Shown here: positions 33,026 to 44,303 of the stretch, in pieces
How the letters are laid out: every line of letters begins with the position of its first letter
Position numbering within the stretch: the stretch's first letter is position 1
NCBI GenBank assembly: GCA_001600635.1
Contig: BCKL01000001.1
Span: 1,158,808-1,222,807, forward strand
Length of the DNA stretch: 64,000 nt
Source: Leucosporidium creatinivorum
Lineage: Eukaryota > Basidiomycota > Microbotryomycetes > Leucosporidiales > Leucosporidiaceae
Direction of reading: 5' to 3'
Position numbers and translations under genes: made by a program
The notes under the pieces: generated by a model
Databases searched by the model: none
Seen by the model: only the letters and a program-made list of their open reading frames with translations
Told to the model about the DNA's origin: nothing

Positions 33026-35323
33026 CTAATCCTCGGCGCCTGCTACCTCCCTCTCCCGCTCCTCGATAATAGCCTGGATCCTCTCCTGCTGCCGCTCCTT
33101 GATGGCCTCATCCTCCCGCTCCACCTTCGCCCGACTAGCCTCCCACCGCTGACCGAAGCCAGCCTTGTCCTTCGCCATGTGGTCCTGACCAGCTCGGCGG
33201 TTGTAGTCGTCCTTGAACGCTCGGCCGCTCTCCAATCGAGCTTCCTGCTCGGCGGAGAGAGGTCGGTCGCGAACGATGGCGGCTCGGACCATGCTGTGAA
33301 TCTTGGGGAGCTGGAGAGCGTAGCGTAACTCTCTTGCCGAGGTGTTTAAGGGCCTGCAGAAGTACCGAGGTGAGCCTCAGGCGCGAGCCGTGAGGTAGGA
33401 GCACAACTTACGATCCGCCGCCAGTGAAGACCATTAGGTCGTATATGAAGCAGCCCACGAGCGCACCGAGGATCGTGCCGAATATCGGCTGCGAAGAGAG
33501 AAGCAAAGGGAGGTCAGCTTCGCCGAGCTCAGTCGTCGAAGTCGCTCCCTCGTCCAGGACTCACCCCAATAAGCCACCAGCAGCTGTCGTGAGTCCAGAG
33601 CTCAGTGCCGTAGCCCAAGCACCACAGCGCGAGGCGAGGTCCGAGGTCACGAGCGACATTGATGGCGTACTGCGAAGGGGGAGAAAGGGTCAGCTCGGCG
33701 GTTCGGCGGCGATGAAGCTGCTGATTCTACTCACGCCTGAGATCCAGCCCATGCTCATGCCGATGGCCGTGACGACGAAGCCTAGGACGAGTGCTCCGAG
33801 TCCAGCTCCGGGCGGGGCGTTGTTCTGCGATGGAGAGGATTAGCTTGCGCCGAGAAAGAGCGGCGGTGAACTCACCTCGTCTCCGAGGGCAAGTACGATG
33901 ATGGCGAGGACGGCCGTGGCGAGCACCTCTTGACAAAAGCCTTGAACGGTTCCTCCAACCGAGATGTTGGGCACTGTCACAAAGAGCGAAGCTGAAGCGT
34001 TCCCAACGATCATGCCGTTGGCGTCCAGCGCGTCGTAGATGAGCTTGTTGGGGTCGTAGCTGTCGAGCGCCTTCTTATAGTTCCCCCAGATGATGAAGGC
34101 GCCAACGAAAGCGCCGAGGACTTGAGCGAGGATGTAGCGAGGTACCTGTCGTCGGAAGGGTCAGTTCGGCGTTCGGCGCGCGCGAGGATTTGAACTCACC
34201 ATTCTCCAGGGGAAGCCTCGAAAGCACGCGAGCGCAATCGTGAGAGCGGGGTTCAAATGACCTCCTGAGATTCCTCCAGCGATGTCTACGGGGAGAGGTC
34301 GTGATTAGCGAGCCGTGGAGCCACCGAAGGAGCCAAATCGCGCTCACAGATCCCCGACATGACACCAAACCCCCATGTCCAGTTGACGCTTGAGCTGTCT
34401 CCTGCAGTCGTCTGCGAAATCTTAACCTGGCAATCCGCACCGACGCCCAGGACGATGAGGACCAACATGCCCAGGAATTCGGCGAAGGGCTCGCGTAGAG
34501 CGTAGCGCAGTCGACCCCAGCTATAGAGAAAGTAGGTCAGCACAGCTCGAGGTCAATTACATGCTCAAGATCGAGTACATGCCACAACTCACTTGTTGCG
34601 AACAGGCGGCTCCGCAAAGTCTCCCTCGAGCTCCTCCTCCCACTGCTCTCCGTCCTCATTGAGAGGCCCTCCAACTTGTCCTTGCTCCTCCTCATGCTCA
34701 TCATTGGTACCAGCAATCGATGCTGTGCCCCTTCGGCTCAGTGTACCGATATGAGAGCGAGCGTCGGCCTCGTCGCTCTCCTTCGGCGATGATTCGTCGA
34801 AGGCGGTGGTGGCGTGGGAGCGAACGCTGGCTGGGACGCCAGAGTGAGTGCGAGCGTTGGCGAGGGAGTGTACTGTCGATTGTCGAGTGGGTTGCCTATC
34901 CAAGTTGGTGCCAGGAGTGGCGCCGGCAAAGGGGTCGGGCTTTTCGAACTGGGGACTGCCCGCCGTGCCGAACGTCTCGCTCGTGTACCTCGGTACCCTC
35001 GCCTGCTGCTGAGCGCGCTCCTCCTCAAAGTCCCTCGCCTTGGGCTTCTGCCTCTTCTGACTGACTCGAGGGAACACACCACCGACGCCCCAGACGGGCG
35101 AGCGCTCCCTCTCTCCTCCTCCCGTCGCCGAGCCTCCCGTGAAGCTTCCTGAGCGATACGACTGTTGCTGTGGTAGTTGTCCTCGGCGAGCAAGAAGGGT
35201 TCCAGCGAGTTGCGGACCGCTCACGTTGGGAGGAGGCGGTCGGTCTTCGAGGGTGTTGGTGCGGATAGAGGGGAGACGAGCGGTTGTGCTCTCCAGTCGG
35301 CTGGTCGCCCTCGGTCGAGACAT
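33026..35323 (-). CDS. aquaglyceroporin (MIP family) with long N-terminal extension
   Basis: Membrane channel for glycerol/water. ATG 35321-35323 opens a cytosolic tail of about 244 residues rich in Ser, Gln, Arg and acidic patches, like the long-tailed Fps1/Yfl054 type. TM1 is FAEFLGMLVLIVLGVGADC. The first half-helix is ISGGHLNPALTIALACF with canonical NPA. TM3 is YILAQVLGAFVGAFIIWG. The second half-helix reads GYAINVARDLGPRLALW, where NPA is replaced by NVA; the Asp after Arg (ARD.GPR) marks a glycerol-permeable member. TM6 is PIFGTILGALVGCFIYDLMV. A charged helical tail (EREDEAIKERQQERIQAII) ends at TAA/TAG near 33026. About seven introns. NVA/NLA replacements are known in fungal aquaglyceroporins, so this is not a defect. 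Confidence 0.9.
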
Positions 35324-35691
35324 GGAGCGTTGGTGCTCGAGCGAAAAATGTGGGAGGAGACAGAAGGAAAAGCTGGCAGGCGCTGCAGCGCATGGACGGA
35401 CGGGCGGCGAGCGAGGATGATGCGAAACTGAACATGCTTTGGGTGTGTGGAGAGGTGACGTTGGAAGGCGGGGGTGGAAAGAGGAACATCTCGTGGTTTA
35501 GAGACATTCTCGTATCGCCATACAGCGAGTCTAGCGTCAAAGCATGTTCAAGCCGAGCGATTCTTTGCCATTTCCAGAGTTGAAGCGACCGAAAGAGCGG
35601 GAGAGGAGAGGAGGGAGAGAGTAGTCGCGTCGAAAGGTTTGAATTCCGACCACGTCGCTAGGCTCACGCTACATCAGCCTACAGCAGCAAA
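35324..35691. promoter_or_regulatory. divergent promoter, aquaglyceroporin / HOP1
   Basis: 368 nt between divergent ATGs. The HOP1 side contains CTACATCAG and CCTACAGCAGC just before its ATG. No meiosis-type control element could be named with confidence. Confidence 0.4.
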
Positions 35692-38600
35692 ATGGCACAA
35701 GTGAGTATTGTAGCTCCCTGCTCAGACTACCCTGCAGCAAGCTAAGCCGTCGCTTCTCCTACAGCGCGTGAGGCCCAAGCAAGCAGTCGAGCAGGACGTG
35801 ACGATGGAGACGAGCCTACAGCAGGTCAAGGTGAGGAGGAGGGCTACAACAGTACAGAGAGCTCAGCTGATCAACTGACTCCCTACAGACGCTGCTGGAT
35901 ACGGGTGTGGCCTGCATCACCTACTTGCGAGGCATCTTCGAGGAGAGCACCTTCTCGGAGGCTCAGATCCTCGCTCCCCGTGCTCCAGTGTCGTCGAGTA
36001 ACCCAGCAGGATCTCAGAAGGCGGAGCAGAAGAAGGGAGACACGACCAGCGTCAAGGTCAAGCGCCTCCTTCGCGGCCACTCGGAGGAAGCCGACAAGCT
36101 GCTCGACTTTCTGGTGAGCTTCTTGCTCGTACACTCGAGTACCACAGAGCTGATTCCGAGATCTACAGGAGCATGGTGCAGCCGATGCCATCCGTCTAGG
36201 ATACCTCCATCAGCTCAGTACGTCTCGCCTCTCGGCGCCGAGCTCGCTGTTCTCTTTCTCTCTCCTCTGGCCCCGCACCTCTCCGCTGCCGATGCTACCA
36301 TCCCTTCTGAACCTACAATACGACACCTCGCTGAAGAGTGCCGAGCACAAGCTGACCGAGCTCTCCTTCGTTTCTTTCCCCTCTCCCCTCTTCTTCGGCT
36401 CGGTCGACCTCGCTTCACAGTCTTGGTCATCTACCTCGACCCTTCGCAGCCCACCAACATCGTCGAAGCCTACACCTTCACCTTCAGCTACGAGACGGAT
36501 GCCCAAGGCAACAAGGTGGGTTCCTCCGCTCCCTCGCATGGCGGCGAATTCGCCGAAGTGTGGACTTGACGGGTGACGACTATCTCACCGGCTTCAACAG
36601 CGCCCCGAGATGGACGTTCGCGACAAGCTGGGCAACATGGTCATCTCGTCTTCATCGTCATCTGGGAGCAAGAAGAACAAGATCAAGGACAGCGATGTCA
36701 AGCGTCAGGTGCAGCGCCTCATCAAGAAGTAGGGTGTTCTCGGTCTCGGCTCGCTGCGACGCCTCGCTGACCCATGCGCCCCACCTCGCAGCCTCATCAC
36801 CAACACTCAAGCACTGGACGAGCTCCCTCGTCGTCGCTTCGTCAACCTGCGCGTCTTCTTCACCGAGGACTGCCCGCCCGACTACCACCCTCCTCACTTC
36901 AGGTGAGTGCTCCCGTCGACCTGCTTCCGCAAGCATCGGGAGTGTCGCTGACCTCTCTCTCTTCAGTCCTGTCGACCCTTCTCAAGCGGACTACAGCATC
37001 ACGACGTCTCAGGCTTCAGAGCAGCCCGAGGTTGGCACGCTCGGCGCCTTGAACACCGGCTTTCATGGGTAAGGCCTTCGCGAGCTTCATCGAACACGAC
37101 CGCTTACCTTTTGCGTATACAGTGTCACCCTCCACACCATCTCCATCGCCCATCTCCTCGAGACCGAGTACGACGAGAACATCACCCGCGCCGAGTGCCT
37201 CGACCGCAACCAGCGCGAAGCTGCCACTCGCAACGTCGTGTGGGACGCCGAGGAGCTCGTCTCGTCCATCACCGACGAGGACGCCAAGATCAAGCTGCTC
37301 GATCCTGTGGGCATTCTCGACGAGGAGGGCAAGCTGAGGACGGTCGAGGAGGTGCAGCGCGACGAGGCGCTCAAGGAGATTCGCATAAAGGTCGGGCTCG
37401 AGGTTGATGAGGAGGAGCAGATGGTGCTGTCTAAGGGAGAGGCCGACAAGGCGGCGAGGTCGAAAAACCTCTCGGACAACGAGGCTCTTCAGCAGGCGGT
37501 GAGCTTGCTCGGTGCTCGGATCGGCGCTCAGAAGGCTGACCGCCCTCTTCTGCAGCTCGCCTCCACCGTCGACCAAGCTTCGAGTCAAGTCCCTGCGACT
37601 CAGCCAGCACCCATCGTCTCCCGTCAAAAGTCCTTCCGCCCTCCCGTCCCTCTCTTCGATGAGGCGCCAGAAGCGTACGCCGAGAGATCGGCTCAGGCAG
37701 CCGCTTCGATGCAGCTCAGCCAACAATCACTCTCCGACCTCGATGGAGAGCGTCTCGCTACGGTGGATGAGGATGCGGAGATGGAAGATGGGACAGCGGA
37801 GCACGGAGCTGTCGCCGAGACTGTCAATGAAGGGGCCTCGATCCAGTCGTGAGTGACCTCCGCCAACCTCTCGAGCCATCGCTAACCCTTCTCGTATCTT
37901 TTCTAGTATCGTGCAAGAGCGAGCGGCTGCCCAAGGCTTCCCCGTCTCGTCGATGAATGCCTTCGAGGTCGCCGAGGACGAGACCCAGCTCATCGACTGT
38001 GAGTCTTACCCGATGCTCTTCGCTCGACGCAGCTGATATTCTTGCCCTACAGACACTCAACACGTCGGCGCGAGCCCAGCTCTTCCCGAGTCGGCTCAGG
38101 CGGCTCGCTTGCCTGCTCCTCAAGCCGCTCAGCCCGCTGGCAAAGCGCACAAGGCGGCTCTGCCCGAGCATCGTCAGGAAGGATGCTGCGAGTGTGGTTA
38201 GTTCCATTGTCAGAAGCGTCGCGACTCATTATGCTGACCTCGCTCCCTTCGCAGGCGATTCGGCGGATGATGGCGACATGATCGAGTGCTCTGGTGCGCC
38301 GACCACTTGATCCAGCCTCTCGTGCTGTCGCTGACCTCTGCTTACACAGACTGCGACGTCTACAAGCACTGCTGCTGCTACGGGTGAGCCCTTGACTGTG
38401 CTCGCTCAACGCCGCCCATCGCTGACTTCTCGACTCGCAGCTTCGACGGCGCCTCTGACAAGCGCATCCCCGAGGAGTTCGTCTGCTACCCCTGCAGGGT
38501 CAACATCGGTCCCGTCGAGGCCTTGCTTAACCCCAAGCGCATGCCCGAGATCTCTGGCGCTCTCGATGACCTTCGCAGCCTCGCCTTGTTCCGCCGAGGT

Positions 38601-39943
38601 GGGTTCGAGTCTCTCGCAACGAGTGCTGCTCGCTGATACTCCTTTCTCATCACAGCTATCGATACGGTGTGGAAAGATGGCGTTCTCGACCAGAACCAGC
38701 TCAGCGCCCGTCTCGGTAAGCTTTCGTCTCGCGTTCTGCGAACGGTCGCGCTCACCTTCTCGCAGCCGTCGATCTTTCTACCGCCGCTCAGCTCATCGCT
38801 CGCCTGCGCGAAGAGCGCTTCATCGTCGAGAGAGCACCACCGAAGGGCAAGGGCAAGTCGCAAGGTCGCAAGAAGCCTCAAGTCAGCATCAGCAGGTGAG
38901 TCGAGCCGCTTCTCGCAGCTCCTGCGATGCTTGCTGACGCTCTCCTTGCACTTCAGGTCGGCTCCGCAGAAGCGCCTCAAGAACGAGACCTACTTTAATC
39001 CTGGGAAAGGCGCCGAGGCCGATTTGACCAGCTTGCTCACCTCCACCGACGCCGATGCCGAGGGCGAGATCGAAGTGCTTCGTCGCCTCGCGTCTCCAGG
39101 GCCCTTCGCTGACTTTTGTCACATAGAGTCGTCGCTCGACTGTTACGCGAGACAAGTCGGCGCCTCCTCAAGCCGCCCCCAAGCCCTTCTCGAGCATCGA
39201 CACTACGTCGTCGACTGCCTCGAACCCTGCGCTTCTCGCGCCGGCTGGACCCGTCAACGGCAGTCAGATCCTTCCCGCCTCGCTTCTTCGTCCCTCGCGT
39301 GACGCCGAGATGCTGGAGGACGACCCCATTGGCGACTTTGACGGGGAGAGCCTCGAGCCTCCTTGCGCTCAACAGCAGCAGCAGCAGGTCGAGCAGGCGG
39401 GCGAGTCGATCGACACCGATGAAGAGCATAGTCAGAAGCAGCAGCAGGTCAAGAAGGCGCCGTACGTGCCCAAATTTTCGAAGGGCAAGGGCAAGGCGAC
39501 GACGAGCGGCACTTCGCCCTTCCAGCGCGCTTCGTCGGCCAAGGTACGTCTGCTCAAGTCTCTCCCCGTCTCGCGCGCTGGCTGACTTTTGCTTTCCCGG
39601 TCACCTGCAGTTCGTCAGCATCCCCGAGCAGGCTTCGACCGACATGGACGAAGACGACGAGGCCGAGCCCGAGACCGTCATCGAGACTCCGCCCGCCGCC
39701 GCCCTCGCCGCTGCTGCTGCTGCCTCTTCGGCCAAGTCTTCCGCCTCCTACCGCCCTCTCACACCCGTCACTCGCTCGCCCTCGAAAGCTTCCACCACCA
39801 CCCCAAAGTCGAACGGCAAGCGCGCGGCCGACGAGGCTTCGGGGCAGCCCGAGATGTCCGACTTCGAGGAGCAGGTCGGCGTGACGACGAGGCGAAGCAA
39901 AAGGACGAGGAGGTGTGCCGAAGCTGTTGCGCTTGAGGTCTGA
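35692..39943 (+). CDS. HOP1: HOP1-like meiotic HORMA-domain protein with PHD-like finger
   Basis: Meiotic chromosome axis protein that promotes interhomolog recombination. The first coding exon is nine bases (ATG GCA CAA). The HORMA domain includes TLLDTGVACITYLRGIFEES, HSEEADKLLDFL, DAIRLGYLHQL, then VIYLDPSQPTNIVEAYTFTF. NLRVFFTEDCPPDYHPPHF and TLHTISIAHLLETEYDENI complete it. A zinc finger follows at about 38160-38500: GCCECG, DGDMIECSDC, YKHCCCYGF, EEFVCYPC, a PHD-like C4HC3 pattern, and then a helical part (VDLSTAAQLIARLREERF). This matches the PHD plus winged-helix chromatin-binding region described for Hop1. The tail is Gln-, Ala- and Ser-rich and ends RTRRCAEAVALEV. About 15 exons. 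Hop1 is absent or lost in many asexual fungi, so an intact copy suggests a sexual cycle. Confidence 0.85.
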
Positions 39944-40099
39944 GGGCGATGCTTTGCTTGTTGAGGAGGGATCGAGTCGCTTTGCTTCGCTGTCGAGTGT
40001 TATCCAGTTGCAAAGCTTTCGAATGAGCTATTCACTATCATCGTTGAGAGTCTGGAGAGCTGTAGAGCCGATGGATACGCTGTGGCGCGAAGGAGAGCT
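39944..40099. other. HOP1 3' flank
   Basis: Short non-coding stretch between the HOP1 stop and the first copy of the direct repeat. Nothing else seen. Confidence 0.4.
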
Positions 40100-40430
40100 G
40101 GTCTGCGAGGCTGCTCTCCTCCAGGCGAGACCGCTTCGGTGAGGGGTCCGAGCTTCGGCGCTGGCATATGGGCCCTCCGAGCAGTCGACCTGTACCAGAA
40201 CAAGCTCGCAGAGTCTCTTCGCATCTCTCTCGGCGCTCTCCATCGCTCAGCCGCTCCTCGAGTAGTAGACAGAGTAGCAGGATCCCTCCCTTTTCAGGCT
40301 CAAGCTTCGTTCGTACACGGGGTCACCCCTCCCTCCCCTTCCCAGCCACCTCAGCACACGTCCTACGTACCCTACGCAGCGATACTTTCTTGTAGGTTCG
40401 CGGGCAGCTATCCTGTGCAGTGGGAAGGGC
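40100..40430 (-). repeat. copy 1 of a 331/332-nt direct repeat: displaced duplicate of the FAL1 3' end
   Basis: This segment matches 43972-44303 with 16 substitutions and one single-base indel by my count (about 95% identity), same orientation. In the other copy the last 60 nt are the final FAL1 exon ([13 protein letters not shown] and stop) and part of the preceding intron, read on the minus strand. Here the exon remnant is altered near its start (an indel shifts the DEMP codons), and no upstream FAL1 exon exists, so it cannot be a working gene end. The remaining 270 nt match FAL1 3' flank. It lies about 410 nt beyond the orphan A stop codon, on the side towards HOP1. Confidence 0.85.
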
Positions 40431-40838
40431 TTGACAAGGAGGCACTGAAGGCGCCGAGACGAGACGAATCGAGTAGCAAGCTCGGCGGCGGTGGAGAGCA
40501 CGATCTAGGCGTTCTGAGGTGCACGTCTTTGATATGAGCTCCGTTTCTCGACGCCTTCTGCTTCTCCTCGAGCCTTGTTCGCTGGGGAGAGCCTGCTCAC
40601 CTCGCCGCCTCTCGATTCTGCTTCTGTAGACAAAGTACGACACTGACTTGCAACGACGAGAGTATGGCAATGATGGAATGGAACATGACTAGATGTAGAT
40701 GAATAATGGCACGACATGATGAGGGTACAGCTATGCACGAAAGGGAGAAACTGGAGGTAAAGAACGTCAGCGCCGAGCTCGACAAGAGAGCGAGAAAGAG
40801 GCTCACCTATTCTGTACATTGGGTTCACAGTTCTGAGC
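40431..40838. other. 3' flank of orphan A
   Basis: 408 nt between the repeat and the orphan A stop codon. GCGCCGAGA (about 40450) and CACGATCT (about 40499) resemble words in the FAL1 intron beyond the other repeat copy, so a decayed extension of the duplication is possible. No gene seen. Confidence 0.35.
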
Positions 40839-42838
40839 TCAAACTCGGCCAGCCGGGAGCACCTCCAGGATGGCCTTGGCGAGCCTGCCGAGGGACCACG
40901 AAGCCTCGGCGCCGAACTCGTTGGTCTTGGACGAAGGGCAGCTGGCGAAGTGGGAGATGACCCTGACTGGCCTGCGCTTCTCCTGTCCTTCGCCATCGTA
41001 GCGACAGGTCCAGTGGCCATCCGAGAGGGGGAAGCTCGGGTGAGTCTGCTGGCATTGCTGAGTCCTCCACCAAGCGCGAGAGCCGAGCGGGTAGGAGGGT
41101 GTGACGACAATGTCGCCAGGCTCGAAGTGGATGAAGGTGTAGATGGGCGTGGGTGCGGAGGTGGGGTCGGACGAAGAGCGAGCTGGGGCGGAAGGAAGGA
41201 TGCGAGGGCCGAATTGGGAGAAGTTGACGCTGTAGCCGATGGTGCCGTCTTGCGAGTGGAAGAGGTACGCGTTGCGTTGCTGGCAGTCCTCGCGGAACAG
41301 AGCCGAGCTATACTCGATGCCGGTGTTGACGCAGCGGGCGAGAGGGAGGTTTGGTAGAGTCTCATCGGAAAGGACGATGGGGGAAACGCTGGCCTCGCTG
41401 ACGTCGACCTTGGTCTTCGACTGTGTAGTGAGATAGAGTTAGCGGTTGTTCTTGCTAGCGAGAGGATGGATGGCTCACCTGGATGTGCACAGCAAAAAGG
41501 TGGTGCTGGTTCATGGTGACCGAGGCGGCCACCGCCTCGTTGTAGACCATTGGCCTCGGCGCCCTCTGTCGGATCCTGGCCGAGCTGCTCCTCGAAAGGC
41601 CGTCCTTGGGGGGAAGAAGCGGGCTAGTAGGAACAGGCGAGGTAGAGAGGGCAGACATCTGAAGGGCGATGTTGGCGACGCCTTGCGCCGAGCCTCCATT
41701 GTTGCCGATGGCGATGGGAAGGGATCGGGAGAGGTTCTCCGAGAAGGAAGCTGACCTGCTGTGGCAGTTGGAGGTGGAAGCCATAGGGTTGAAGCGAGGA
41801 GCGTCGCGACCGCTCGATCCGCGCCGAGGTGCCCTGCCGGCGTTCGAGCTCGTGCGGGTGAGGGCAGGCGAGGTGTGAGGGATGGGCAAGCTGGTGCCCA
41901 GCGACGAGTCGAGAATTTGCTGAAGCTGAGCCGCGAATGAGCTGGGGCTGGCGGCCGCGAAGAGGGGGAGGGAAGAGTTGGCTTGAGGAGGGCAGGGCGC
42001 GGAGAGGAGGGGAGTGTCGACGCCGAGGCTAGCGGGGAAGCTGTTCGACATGGGAGGCGAGGAGTAAGGGCTGTCAAGAAGCTCTTGCGAGCCGCTGACG
42101 AACGAGAGGTCGGGGAAGGCAGCGTAAGGCGAGAGCCACGGGGAGCGGCTCGGCGAAGGCCCCGAGGAGCAGCTCGAGTTGGATCGAGGGTAGTGCTGGT
42201 TGAGGAGGAAGGCGGGGTCGATGGTGTTGTCGTATGGAAGTACAGGGAGAGGAGGAATGCCGTCGAGGGGAGGGAGGGAGTCGAGAGGAGGGAGAGCCGC
42301 GCCGAAAGCGTTGGTCGACCCGAGAGCGTCGACGGCGCCAAAAAGAGGGCTGTCGTCGAACACGGTCGGCCAGGTCGAAGAATCGTTGAACTCTCCTCCG
42401 ATGGTGAACTCCTCCTCGTCAAGCGGAGCATTCTGCTGCATGGTGAAGCCGGCAAAGTGGCCTCGAGCGAACGAGGGGTTGCCTTGCTCTCGGTGGGCTT
42501 CCAGCTCCCTCTGCACCTTCTCCCAGATGAGGGGATCTTGCTGGCCCGAGACTGAATCAGGATCAAGTCAGTTATCGAGCTCGGATCACCTGGAAGGGGC
42601 ATTGTTCGGCTCACTCGAGTTGACCTCGTCCCGGAAGGCGGCGATGGCCACGGCGTTGGTCCTCTGCGCAGCGGCGAGAGCTTCCTCACTCTGTTGTAGT
42701 GCCAACAGACGTGCGGCGAGAGCTGCAGAACGTGAAGAGTGAGTCATCTCGGCTCTGCGGTGAAAGCGATGCCGCGAGGAGCGAGAGAGAGCACGCACCA
42801 GAGGGAGCAGCGAGGGACTGGGAAGAGCGCCCGTCCAT
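40839..42838 (-). CDS. orphan A: Ser/Pro-rich protein with WWRxQxC...HFxxC C-terminal domain
   Basis: Exons on the minus strand 42838-42799, 42722-42615, 42551-41479 and 41420-40839 join in phase to 600 residues. The N-terminus has a short helical segment (LLALQQSEEALAAAQRTNAV; DPLIWEKVQRELEAHREQ). Residues about 80-400 are low-complexity Ser/Pro/Leu with acidic and aromatic patches (DEEEFTIGGEF, STWPTVFDDSPLFGAVDALG), which could be activation-domain-like. The C-terminal domain, about residues 395-590, includes IYTFIHFEPGDIVVTPSYP, WWRTQQCQQTHP at 524 and RVISHFASC at about 560. The same ending is found in orphan B (50296-51872). I know of no family with this motif. There is no DNA-binding finger, membrane segment or enzyme signature. 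It is bracketed by the FAL1-derived direct repeats. Confidence 0.7.
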
Positions 42839-43971
42839 GAAAGTAGGCAGCAGCTATAGTCGAGTTGAAGTTGGTGGTGCTCGTATGTAGTCGAGTGCGA
42901 GAGCGACGAAGAGGGAGAAGGGAGAAAGGTGGCGGTCAAGAGTCCGGGGAAGGGGAGGGGCGGCGTGCCGCTGTACAGAGGTCATATTCAGCCTCCGAGG
43001 CTGCCCGAGCACTGCAACGGCCTGCATGGCATCCAAATCTGAACCCAGAAGGCTGGGCAAGGCCTCAGACAATCATGGGAGACATGGAGCGCCGAGATCG
43101 CTGGTAACCCTCTCGGCGTTGCTTGCTGGTCGTGTACAGCAGCTGCAGGTGTGAAACTTGAACAGAGTATTCAAGTACAGTCTATTCACCCCGACCGAAG
43201 TTACCGAGCTGCCAAAGAGCTACAGAACGCCAACCCGTCGAGCTCCTCCGTCTCGACCGAACCTCGTCACAGCTCCGGGCTGTGCAGGCTCCGAGCCTAA
43301 TCGCTCGAATCGCGCCTGATGCCAGAGGAGATCTGTCGAGATGGCGGATTCCATCGGCGTATCGCCTGGCAAAGCTCGGCACGGGGGTCGAGGACGGAAA
43401 CGAAAGGCTCGGCGGAGTCTCGACCTGGTGTGAAGGCAGTGCGAAGGGGAGAGGGAGGGGAAAGGCCTTGGCCGCGGGAAACTTGCTCAACAGCATCATC
43501 CTATGGCGGTACGAGAACGTTGCCAGACATCGATCCGTCGCGGAGGTTGGAGCTGAGCAGCTGACTTGACCGGATGGGTGGACTCGGAGGGAGGGAGTGC
43601 TCTGCGAGCAGCCAGAGGGACTTTTCCCTGGAGCCAGGTCAGCATCTCCAGAGTCATCTGACATCATTGCAGACCGTACAGGACCCTGCCCGTCGTAATA
43701 GCGAAGGCAGTCGTTTTGTTAGCTCCGCCGAGCATCAGCGCCGAGCTGTCGGCCTTCCTCGCTCATCACGAAAGGGCTGTCGTAGAGCCAGGCGGAGTCT
43801 GTGAGCAATTTGCATAGCTAGAAGAGCTGTATGGGCAAAGTCGTAGCACTCGCAAGGCCGTCCTTCCCTGCGAGCCAGGACCATTACCTCGGCGATGACT
43901 GCCACCTTCGGCGCCGGCTTACGAGCGCTGTGAGCCATCCAAACGCCTTCTGCTTGCTGTCAGATGAGAAA
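42839..43971. promoter_or_regulatory. upstream region of orphan A, 1.1 kb without a supported gene
   Basis: The longest gene-free stretch. A 161-codon minus frame at 43182-43667 exists but has no recognisable domain or splice partners, so I do not call it. The region should contain the orphan A promoter and perhaps the true end of the FAL1 transcript. No tRNA or transposon hallmark was found. Confidence 0.4.
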
Positions 43972-44303
43972 GGTCTGCGAGGCTGCTCTCCTTCAGGCGA
44001 GACCGCTTCGGTGACGAGTCCGAGCTTCGGCGCTGGCATGTGGGCTATCCGAGGAGTCTACCTGTACCAGAACAAGCTCGCAGAGTCTCTTCGCATCTCT
44101 CTCAGTACTCTCCATCGCTCAGCCGCTCCTCTAGTAGTAGACAGAGTAGCAGGATCCCTCCCTTTTCAAGCTCCAGCTTCGTTCGTACACGGGGTCACCC
44201 CTCCCTCCCCTTCCCAGCCACCTCAGCACACGTCCTACGTACCCTACGCAGCGATACTTTCTTGTAGGTTCGCAGGCATCTCATCCTGTGCAGTGGGAAG
44301 GGC
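43972..44303 (-). repeat. copy 2 (source) of the direct repeat: FAL1 last exon and 3' flank
   Basis: 332 nt overlapping the end of FAL1. It covers 272 nt of 3' flank, the last exon (stop TAG at 44244-44246), and part of the last intron. Because the exon here is functional and continuous with the gene, this copy is taken as the source and 40100-40430 as the duplicate. Boundaries are sharp: identity begins at GGTCTGCGAGG and ends at GTGGGAAGGGC in both. Confidence 0.85.

Noticed and set aside
40082-40537. Open frame of 151 codons across repeat copy 1, with a similar frame (43831-44307) across copy 2
   Set aside because: Both frames are open, but most differences between the copies change the amino acid (for example Pro/Ser, Arg-Gly/Thr-Ser), so there is no sign of protein selection. 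Copy 2 is explained as the FAL1 3' end on the other strand.
41511-42689. 392-codon frame on the same strand as orphan A
   Set aside because: Out of frame with the spliced orphan A model, Ser/Arg/Pro-rich. The phase-consistent introns and the domain shared with orphan B support the other frame.
43182-43667. Minus-strand frame of 161 codons starting MMSDDSGDADLAPG
   Set aside because: No recognisable domain, no introns in a window where almost every gene has them, and low-complexity content. It may be real, but I cannot support it.
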